Shown here: piece after piece, positions 34,151 through 41,111 of the stretch
Layout: every line of letters starts with the position of its first letter
How positions within the stretch are numbered: the first letter of the stretch is position 1
Source of the DNA: Leifsonia xyli
GTDB lineage: Bacteria > Actinomycetota > Actinomycetes > Actinomycetales > Microbacteriaceae
NCBI GenBank assembly: GCA_001647635.1
Contig: CP014761.1
Coordinates: 1,674,001 to 1,738,000, forward strand
DNA length: 64,000 bases
Direction of reading: 5' to 3'
The notes under the pieces: model-generated
The model's input: the letters and a program-made list of their open reading frames with translations, nothing else
Database searches by the model: none
Told to the model about the DNA's origin: nothing
Translations under genes and position numbers: made by a program

Positions 34151-35107
34151 CTACCGCGAGGAATTCTCACCTTTCTGGCCCCTGTTGGTGGGGGTTGCGG
34201 CGATCCGGCGCCCCTCCCGCACCGCGCGCAGCGCGAGGAGGAGCAGTCCGGGATGCCGCACGAGCTGCCGCCGGCCGCCCTGGAGCAGCACCTCCCATGC
34301 GATCCGCAGCGACAGGCCGAGGGCGCTCCACCGACGGACCGTCGCCTCGTCGAGATTGAGGCGGGCGAACAGGAAGCGGTTCCGGATGTTGTACGCGTAG
34401 TACACGTCCGATTTCGGCTCCCCCGCCGACTGACGGCCGTCGGACTGCGTGCCGCCCTCGGCGTGGACGGCGACGGCGTCCTCGCGCACAACCAGGCGTC
34501 CGCCTTCGGCCACGACGCGCCAGGACAGGTCGACGTCCTCCCAGTAGAGGAAGTACTCGCTGCGGAAGCCGCCTACGCGCTCCCAGAGCTCGCGCGTCAG
34601 CATCAGGCAGGCGCCGCTCAGCCAGAACGCGCGCTCCGCGCCGGGGAGGCGGTCGCGGGCGCGGGGCGAGCGGATGCGACCGTCCGCCAGGTAGAGGTCG
34701 GAGCCGATGGACCACACCGACCCGTCCGGCCGGTCGATGCGCGGAGCGACGAGCGCGAGCGGATCCTCCGCCACGGCCGCTTCGAGCCGGTCGAGCGCGC
34801 CCGGGGTGAGGCGCGCATCCGGATTGAGCAGCAGCACGCGCTCGGCGCCCGACGCGAACGCGCGCGCGACGCCCAGGTCGCATCCGCCGCCGAAGCCCAC
34901 GTTCGTCTCGGGCGCGACGAGCTCCCAGTGCCGCCCCTCCGCCAGCCGACGCGCGCGCTCGCGCTCGGCCGGCCCGGAGTAGCTGTCGACGAGGACGATC
35001 AGCACATCCGGCCGCTCGGCTTCGAGCTCGACCAGGTTGCGCGAGATCAGGGGCGAGGCGCCGTAGTTCACGACGACGATCGCGGTGGTCGGGGCGGGAC
35101 GGGTCAC
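34151..35107 (-). CDS. Glycosyltransferase family 2 (rhamnosyltransferase-like)
   Basis: 318 residues, GT-A fold. TAIVVVNYGASPLISRNLVEL opens the nucleotide-binding domain, LLLNPDARLTPGALDRLE carries the metal-binding acidic motif, FWLSGACLMLTRELWERVGGF is typical of the WbbL/RfbN-like branch, and FLYWEDVDLSWRV holds the catalytic ED. It adds a sugar to the lipid-linked intermediate. The start is GTG at 35105-35107. Confidence 0.88.
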   Translation of the reverse strand: MTRPAPTTAIVVVNYGASPLISRNLVELEAERPDVLIVLVDSYSGPAERERARRLAEGRHWELVAPETNVGFGGGCDLGVARAFASGAERVLLLNPDARLTPGALDRLEAAVAEDPLALVAPRIDRPDGSVWSIGSDLYLADGRIRSPRARDRLPGAERAFWLSGACLMLTRELWERVGGFRSEYFLYWEDVDLSWRVVAEGGRLVVREDAVAVHAEGGTQSDGRQSAGEPKSDVYYAYNIRNRFLFARLNLDEATVRRWSALGLSLRIAWEVLLQGGRRQLVRHPGLLLLALRAVREGRRIAATPTNRGQKGENSSR

Positions 35108-35113
35108 GCCGGA

Positions 35114-35140
35114 ATACCCCCAATAAAGGTGAGAAAACTT
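35114..35140. promoter_or_regulatory. Possible weaker copy of the polysaccharide-locus motif (site D)
   Basis: ATACCCCCAATAAAGGTGAG then AAAACTT, in the divergent interval between the GT2 gene and the PaaK-like gene. It aligns with AACCCCCCAATTCGGGTGTC at 43897 with one gap. Confidence 0.3.
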
Positions 35141-35230
35141 CGCTTTCGGGCGATTTCACCCTATCCTGAACCCATCACCGGTACAGCGCCGGCGCGTCGA
35201 ATCTACCCGAACCCGACCAGGGAGGACGTC

Positions 35231-36562
35231 GTGACTTTTCGCCGATTCATGTTCGACATGAAGCGGGACCTGTTCCTCCGCGACAACAGCGCGATGTACG
35301 AGCGCCTGCTGCACGATCAGCGGTTGGAGCCTGAGCAGCTCGCCGCCGTGCAGACCCGCCGCGCTATCGACCATGCGCGTTTCGCCTACGAGAACACCCG
35401 CTTCTACCGCGACCTCTACACCGACGCCGGGATCACCGCGGACGACCTGCGCGACCCGGCCGCGTTCACGTCGCTGCCCATCGTCCACAAGGCCGACGTG
35501 CGTGCCCACTTCGACGACATCCGATCGTCGGAGGCCACCGCGCAGAACTCCATCGTCTCCACCTCCGGCGGGAGCACCGGAGAACCGCTCAAGCTCCTGC
35601 GCGACCTGCGCACCCCCACGCGCACCATCGAGTGGCGGCTGTTCAGCTGGTGGGGCGTCCACCCCTCCGACAACGTGGCGCTCGTCTCCCGGCAGGTGAA
35701 GAACAAGAGCGCCACGCGCAAGCACGACCTGCAGTGGTGGCCGTCGCGCCGCATCCAGCTCGACGCCTACAGGATGGACGAGAACTCGGTGAGCGAGTTC
35801 CTGTCCCGGTGGAGCTCGGTCGAGCCCGAGGTGCTGGTCGGCTACGTCGGCGGCATCGTGGAGCTCGCCTCGTTCCTCGAGCGGTCGGGCATCGCCTTCC
35901 ACTCGCCCAAGGCCGTCGCCGTGACCGCCGCCCCGATCACCCCGGCGCAGCGCGCGCTCATCGAGCGGACCTTCGGCGCCCCGGTGTACGACCACTACCG
36001 CTGCGCGGAGATCCCGTGGATGGCCGGCGAGTGCCGCGAGCAGAACGGCATGCACGTCTTCGCCGACGTGCGCGTGATCGAGGTGCTCGACGAGCAGGAC
36101 CGCCAGGTGATCCCCGGTCAGCTCGGCGAGACGGTTGCCACCGATCTGACGAACCGCGTGTTCCCGCTGATCCGCTACCGGCTCGGCGACCGCACGACGA
36201 CGATCCCGGGCACGTGCGCGTGCGGCGTCACCCTGCCGCGCATCGCGAACGTCGCGGGCCGCGTCTCCGAGGCGCTGCACCTGCCCGACGGCCGCGTCGT
36301 CGCCGGCGAGGGCCTGACCCAGCTGTTCAGCAACGCGATCGACCAGGTGCGCCAGTTCCAGGTGCACCAGCTCTCCGACTACTCCATCGTCGTGCGCTGC
36401 GTCCCCGCCCCGGACGAGAACGCCGTGGTCGCCATCGAGCACTCGGTGGACCGCATCCGCGACATCGTCCGCGGCAGCGTCCCGGTCCGGCTGGAGCTCG
36501 TCACCTCGATCCCCCACGACGGCGGCAAGATCCGCTACATCCGCAGCGATGTCGCCGCATGA
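35231..36562 (+). CDS. PaaK/CapK-like adenylate-forming enzyme in the polysaccharide locus
   Basis: 443 residues. The P-loop of adenylate-forming enzymes is STSGGSTGEPLK at about residues 110-120, YDHYRCAEIPWMAGEC is the aromatic A5-like motif, and FPLIRYRLGDRTTTIPGTC the A7/A8 region with CTCACG-type cysteines (CACGVTLPRI). This is the phenylacetate-CoA ligase/CapK family, seen in several capsule and polysaccharide loci without a settled function. It may activate a carboxylic acid for attachment to the glycan. GTG at 35231 follows GGAGGA at 35221-35226. The 3' end overlaps the next glycosyltransferase gene by 14 bases. Confidence 0.85.
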   Translation: MTFRRFMFDMKRDLFLRDNSAMYERLLHDQRLEPEQLAAVQTRRAIDHARFAYENTRFYRDLYTDAGITADDLRDPAAFTSLPIVHKADVRAHFDDIRSSEATAQNSIVSTSGGSTGEPLKLLRDLRTPTRTIEWRLFSWWGVHPSDNVALVSRQVKNKSATRKHDLQWWPSRRIQLDAYRMDENSVSEFLSRWSSVEPEVLVGYVGGIVELASFLERSGIAFHSPKAVAVTAAPITPAQRALIERTFGAPVYDHYRCAEIPWMAGECREQNGMHVFADVRVIEVLDEQDRQVIPGQLGETVATDLTNRVFPLIRYRLGDRTTTIPGTCACGVTLPRIANVAGRVSEALHLPDGRVVAGEGLTQLFSNAIDQVRQFQVHQLSDYSIVVRCVPAPDENAVVAIEHSVDRIRDIVRGSVPVRLELVTSIPHDGGKIRYIRSDVAA

Positions 36563-37655
36563 TCCGGACGGGGCCCTGACCGTCCTGCAGGGTTTCCCCG
36601 TCCCGCGCCCCACCACCAACCCGTACCTCGTCATGCTCGCGCAGTCGCTGCGCGACCAGCCGGGGGTGACGGTGCTGCCCTTCTCCTGGCGCACCGCGAT
36701 CCTCGGACGCTACGACGTGTATCACTCGCACTGGCCCGAGATCCTGGTCGGCGGACGCACGCCGCTGCGGATGCTCGTGCGGCAACTGCTCGTGCTGGTG
36801 TTCCTCGCGAAGCTCGCCCTGTTCCGGATCCCGATCGTCCGGACCGTGCACAACGTCGGCCTCCCGGACGGGCTGAATCGGCGCGAGCGGGCGCTGCTCG
36901 CGCTCATCGACCGGCGGACCGCCGTCCGCATCGTCCTCAATCCCGAGACGCCGGTGCCCGCCGGAGCCGCGGTGGAACTCATCCCGCACGGTCACTACCG
37001 GGACTGGTTCGCCGGGCAGCCCCGCTCGGAGCGCGTGCCGGGGCGCGCGGCGTTCACCGGGCTCATCCGCCGCTACAAGGGCGTCGAGAGCCTGATCGCC
37101 GCGTTCCAGGAGGCGCACCGCGCCGACCCGTCGCTCAGCCTGACCATCGGCGGCCGGCCCACGAGTCCCGAGCTCGAGTCGGTGGTGCGCCAGGCGGCGT
37201 CCGCCGGATCCGGCGTCGAGGCGACGCTCCGCCACCTCGACGACGCCGAGCTGGTGGCAGCGGTCACCGCCGCCGAGCTCGTCGTGCTCCCCTACCGCTT
37301 CATGCACAACTCCGGCGGGGTGCTCGCCGCGCTCTCGCTCGACCGGCCGGTGCTCGTGCCGCGCAACGCTGTCAACGAGGCCCTCTCGCGGGAGGTCGGC
37401 CCCGGATGGGTGCTGTTCTTCGACGGCGAGCTGTCCGCCTCCTCCCTGCGCGACGCACTGGAAGGTGTGCGCTCGACGGCCCGCGCCGTTTCGCCCGACC
37501 TCTCCGCCCGGGGGTGGGAGCGCACCGGCGGCGCCCACGTGCGCGCCTACCGGCGGGCGATCGCGCTCACCCACAAGCGCCGTGCGCGCGACGGCGAGCC
37601 TGCCACCACATCCACCGCATCCGCCCGGACCGAGCCGCGGGAGGTCACCCCGTGA
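36549..37655 (+). CDS. Glycosyltransferase (GT-B fold)
   Basis: 368 residues. YDVYHSHWPEILVGGRTPLR and IPIVRTVHNVGLPDGLNRRE in the first half match bacterial GumK/mannosyltransferase-like GT-B enzymes; VELIPHGHYRDWF and AAFTGLIRRYKGVESLIAAFQ begin the nucleotide-sugar domain, and LPYRFMHNSGGVLAALSLDRP is the equivalent of the E-x7-E region. Sugar specificity is not visible. It overlaps both neighbours, forming a run of five overlapping genes from 35231 to 41111. Confidence 0.82.
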   Translation: MSPHDPDGALTVLQGFPVPRPTTNPYLVMLAQSLRDQPGVTVLPFSWRTAILGRYDVYHSHWPEILVGGRTPLRMLVRQLLVLVFLAKLALFRIPIVRTVHNVGLPDGLNRRERALLALIDRRTAVRIVLNPETPVPAGAAVELIPHGHYRDWFAGQPRSERVPGRAAFTGLIRRYKGVESLIAAFQEAHRADPSLSLTIGGRPTSPELESVVRQAASAGSGVEATLRHLDDAELVAAVTAAELVVLPYRFMHNSGGVLAALSLDRPVLVPRNAVNEALSREVGPGWVLFFDGELSASSLRDALEGVRSTARAVSPDLSARGWERTGGAHVRAYRRAIALTHKRRARDGEPATTSTASARTEPREVTP

Positions 37656-38641
37656 AGCGACAGGAGGATCTCGCGGGCACGACGACCCTGCGCTCGGCCA
37701 CGGGGACGCTCACCGTGGTCGTCCTCACGTACAAGCGGCCGCAGCTGCTCGCCCTCGTGCTGCCCGAGCTCATCGACCAGCTCGGCGAACTGGATGCGGT
37801 GTCCGGCATCGCCTCGGACCTGCTCGTCATCGACAACGACCCGGAGGAGAGCGCGCGGCCGGTGGCTGCGGAGACCACGTCGGACCGCGTCCGCTACATC
37901 ACCGAGAAGCGCCGCGGCATCGCCGCCGCCCGCAACCGCGCCCTCGACGAGACCGCGGACCGCGACGCGATCGTCTTCATCGACGACGACGAGCGCGCCC
38001 GCAGCGGGTGGCTCGTGAACCTCGCCGCGACGTGGCTCGAGACGCGCCCGACGGCGGTGATGGGCCGCGTGATCTCCGAGTACCCGGAGGACGCCGACCC
38101 CTGGGTGGTCGCGGGCGACTTCCTGCGGCGCCCGAAGCATCGGACCGGCGACGAGCTCGCGATCGCCGCCACCAACAACCTCCTGCTCGACCGCGCCGCG
38201 GTGGCCGGGCTCGGGCTGCGCTTCGACGAGACGCTGGGGCTGTCCGGCGGAGAGGACAACCTCTTCACCCGGCAGCTGGTGGCGCGCGGCGGCCGCATCG
38301 TGTGGTGCCAGGACGCGGTGCTCGACGACGAGTGGCCGCGGGAGCGGCTGCAGCGGCGCTGGCTGCTGCACCGGTCGTTCAGCCACGGGAACACCGCGGC
38401 GATCGTGGACGCGCTCATGGTGCCCGCGGGACCACGCCGCGCGGGCGTCCGGGTGCGCCGCGCCGCGGGCGGCGCCGGCCGGGTGGTGCTCGGACTCGGC
38501 CGCTGGGCGGTCGGCTCCGTCACCGGCGACCTGCGGCACCGCGCGCGCGGCCAGCGCGGCGTCTACCGCGGCTTCGGGATGATGTCCGGCGCGATAGGAC
38601 GCGTCTACCAGGAGTACGCCCACCGGGAGCGGGTCGCATGA
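37652..38641 (+). CDS. Glycosyltransferase family 2
   Basis: 329 residues, GT-A fold. LTVVVLTYKRPQLLALVLPEL, ITEKRRGIAAARNRALDET and the acidic FIDDDERARSGWL motif are clear. DETLGLSGGEDNLFTRQLVARG carries the catalytic ED dyad. The C-terminal about 60 residues are basic and hydrophobic and may touch the membrane. GTG at 37652 overlaps the upstream stop by 4 bases. Confidence 0.87.
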   Translation: MKRQEDLAGTTTLRSATGTLTVVVLTYKRPQLLALVLPELIDQLGELDAVSGIASDLLVIDNDPEESARPVAAETTSDRVRYITEKRRGIAAARNRALDETADRDAIVFIDDDERARSGWLVNLAATWLETRPTAVMGRVISEYPEDADPWVVAGDFLRRPKHRTGDELAIAATNNLLLDRAAVAGLGLRFDETLGLSGGEDNLFTRQLVARGGRIVWCQDAVLDDEWPRERLQRRWLLHRSFSHGNTAAIVDALMVPAGPRRAGVRVRRAAGGAGRVVLGLGRWAVGSVTGDLRHRARGQRGVYRGFGMMSGAIGRVYQEYAHRERVA

Positions 38642-39729
38642 CCGCGCTCGCGCATCCCCGTGTCCGGCTCTACGACCAGCTGCGGACCGCCCACCTGGAA
38701 CGGGCGCAGGCGCTCGAGCCCGCGTCGATCGTGTACCGGCGCCGCCGCTACGACTTCGACGAGGACCAGGCGCGCGGGCTGGACCTGGTGCAGGCCGGCC
38801 TCGCGAGGTCGGCCGCGCTGGCGCTCCGCGGACGCTGGACCGACCTGGAGGTGAACGAGCCGCTCGACCTCGCCGCGCTGCCGCGCACCGCCGTCGTGCT
38901 CGCGGCCTCCCGGCTCGGCCGCCTGCTCGGCCGTCCGCGCCCCACCGTCGTCACCTACGCGATCGGCAACCTCGACGTGTTCGACGTGCGCGCCCCGCGC
39001 CTGCGGTCGCGGGTGCGCCGCCGCGCCGAGCTCGCGCTCGCCCGCTTCGTCTGGCGGCGGATCGACCGTGTCGCCTTCGGCACGCCCGGAGCGCAGGAGG
39101 TCTACGCGCGCCGGTTCGGCAGCGCTGCGGACGCCACGCTCATCCCGGCGCTTCCGGCCGCCTGCGACTGCCCGCCCGCGGAGAAGGACGGTGCCCGCGT
39201 GGTCTTCGTCGGCGCGCTGACCGAGCGCAAGGGCCTGCCGCTCCTGCTCGCGGCGTGGCCCGGCATCCGAGCCGCGAACCCGGAAGCCACGCTCGTGGTG
39301 ATCGGCAAGGGCCCGCTCGAGGACGCCGTGCGACGCGCCGCCGCCGCCGACCCGAGCATCCGGCTCGTCGTCGATCCGCCGCGCTCCACCATCCACGCCG
39401 AGCTCCGAGCCGCCCGCACCCTGGTGCTGCCGTCGCAGCCGCGCGACCTGTGGCGCGAGCAGGTGGGGCTGCCGATCGTGGAAGCGCTGGCGCACGGCTG
39501 CCGCATCGTCACCAGCTCCGAGACCGGGCTGGCCGCGTGGCTCCGGGAGAACGGGCACCCGGTGCTCGCGCCCGACTCCCCCGCGGACGCGTGGGCCGCC
39601 GCGGTCGCGACGACCCTGACCGGGAGCGCCGAGTCGGATGCGACCCGCATCCTGTCCGCTCTGCCCGCCGAGGACGGGCGCCTCGCCGCCGACCACTGGC
39701 TGTTCCACCGGACGGAGGCCGCGCGATGA
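38638..39729 (+). CDS. Glycosyltransferase family 4
   Basis: 363 residues. VVFVGALTERKGLPLLLAAWP begins the nucleotide-sugar domain; EQVGLPIVEALAHGCRIVTSS carries the E-x7-type motif. The N-terminal half is arginine-rich, which may favour membrane association. ATG at 38638 overlaps the upstream stop by 4 bases and the stop overlaps the flippase start. Confidence 0.83.
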   Translation: MTALAHPRVRLYDQLRTAHLERAQALEPASIVYRRRRYDFDEDQARGLDLVQAGLARSAALALRGRWTDLEVNEPLDLAALPRTAVVLAASRLGRLLGRPRPTVVTYAIGNLDVFDVRAPRLRSRVRRRAELALARFVWRRIDRVAFGTPGAQEVYARRFGSAADATLIPALPAACDCPPAEKDGARVVFVGALTERKGLPLLLAAWPGIRAANPEATLVVIGKGPLEDAVRRAAAADPSIRLVVDPPRSTIHAELRAARTLVLPSQPRDLWREQVGLPIVEALAHGCRIVTSSETGLAAWLRENGHPVLAPDSPADAWAAAVATTLTGSAESDATRILSALPAEDGRLAADHWLFHRTEAAR

Positions 39730-41111
39730 CGCACGTCGCCACCCGTCCGCGCAACCGCATGGTGACGGCCGTCGGCTCGACGGCCGCCATGAAGGTCGTC
39801 GTGATGGGGATCTCCGGAGTCCTCGGTATCGTCACCAGCCGGGTCATCATCGAGAACTTCGGCGTCGCGGCCTACGCGCAGTACGGCCTGCTGACCGCGC
39901 TGCCCGCACTCCTGCCGTTCGCGGACCTCGGGATGGGCGCGGTGCTCATCAACGCGGCCGCCGGATCCGACGACCCCGCACGCGATGAGAAGCTGCGCCG
40001 CACGATCGCGACCACCATCCGCGTGCTCAGCGTGTCGGGGGCGGTCATCGTCGCCCTCTGCGTGCTGATCAGCCTCTTCGGGCTGTGGCCGACCCTGCTC
40101 GGCGCCGGACTCATCCCGGGCAGCGGAAGCACTGCCGCGCTCGTCTGCGGCGTGATCTTCGGCGCCGCCCTGCCGCTGGCGATCGGGCCACGACTGCTGA
40201 TCGGCCTCGGGCGCAACGCCCTGCAGGTGGCGACCCAGGCGGTCGTCGCCCCGATCATCCTCGTGCTAGTGGGCGGCTCGGCTCTGCTCGCCCTGCCGGC
40301 GGAGTCCGCCATCGCGGTCTACTCGTTCATCGCGAGCGCCGCGTGCTCGACGCTGTGCCTGATCCTCGCCGCGCGGGCGCTGCCCCGGCAGCTGGGCGGG
40401 GCGGTACGGGAGGCGCTGCACCCGCGTCGCTACCCGGGCGTACGAACGCGCAGCATCGCGTGGCCGATGCTGGTGCAGATGATCGCGCTGCCGATCGCGA
40501 TGCAGACGGATCGGCTGCTGCTCAGCCATCTGACGACCGGTGACGAGCTGGCCCAGTACAACCTGGCGTCGCAGCTCTTCAACATCCTGCTGGCGACGAT
40601 CGCCGCCTCCGGGATCGCGCTGTGGCCGATCTTCGCACGAGCGAGGGCCGACCGGACGGTGACATCACCGCTCCGGCCGACCCTCTGGTTCACCGTGCTT
40701 GGGCTCGCTGCCGCGCTCCTCCTGGCCCTCGTCGCGCCGTTCCTCGCCGCGTTCGTGTCGAACGGGCGGATCGTGCTCGACGGCTGGCTCATCGGAGGCT
40801 ACGTGGTCTTCATCACCCTCCAGGCGGCCAAGTACCCGATCGGCATGTACATGACCGACGAGCGGGGGCTCGCCTTCCAGGTCTGGCCGATCCTTGTCAG
40901 CGTGCCCCTCAACCTCGGTCTGTCGTGGTACCTCATCGGGGTCCTGGGAGCGGGCGGTCCGATCGTCGGAACGGCGATCTCGGTCCTGCTCTGCCAGGTG
41001 ATCCCGAACTTCTGGTGGGTCAGGCGGGACCTCGCGCGGCGAGCCGCCGAGGTCCCACCCGGGTCACCAGGCGCCGAGGTGCGGGACGCCGGCCGGCTTG
41101 CCGGCGAGTGA
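39726..41111 (+). CDS. Wzx-type polysaccharide flippase
   Basis: 461 residues, about twelve to fourteen helices, MOP superfamily (Wzx/RfbX-like). GISGVLGIVTSRVIIENFGV and LPFADLGMGAVLINAAA are typical of the first two helices, and PIAMQTDRLLLSHLTTGDELA the seventh-helix region with a charged residue. It flips the lipid-linked repeat unit to the outer face before polymerisation by the Wzy-like protein. The 3' end overlaps the convergent beta-helix gene by 48 bases. Confidence 0.87.
   Translation: MTHVATRPRNRMVTAVGSTAAMKVVVMGISGVLGIVTSRVIIENFGVAAYAQYGLLTALPALLPFADLGMGAVLINAAAGSDDPARDEKLRRTIATTIRVLSVSGAVIVALCVLISLFGLWPTLLGAGLIPGSGSTAALVCGVIFGAALPLAIGPRLLIGLGRNALQVATQAVVAPIILVLVGGSALLALPAESAIAVYSFIASAACSTLCLILAARALPRQLGGAVREALHPRRYPGVRTRSIAWPMLVQMIALPIAMQTDRLLLSHLTTGDELAQYNLASQLFNILLATIAASGIALWPIFARARADRTVTSPLRPTLWFTVLGLAAALLLALVAPFLAAFVSNGRIVLDGWLIGGYVVFITLQAAKYPIGMYMTDERGLAFQVWPILVSVPLNLGLSWYLIGVLGAGGPIVGTAISVLLCQVIPNFWWVRRDLARRAAEVPPGSPGAEVRDAGRLAGE

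Noticed and set aside
32834..35230. Long plus-strand frame running from the autokinase gene into the PaaK-like gene
   Set aside because: Only the part from GTG 35231 has homology and a ribosome-binding site; the upstream part crosses two minus-strand genes and a terminator.
37465..38637. Upstream extension of the third glycosyltransferase gene in the exporter run
   Set aside because: It is an out-of-frame shadow of the GT2 gene; the real start is ATG 38638, overlapping the GT2 stop by 4 bases.
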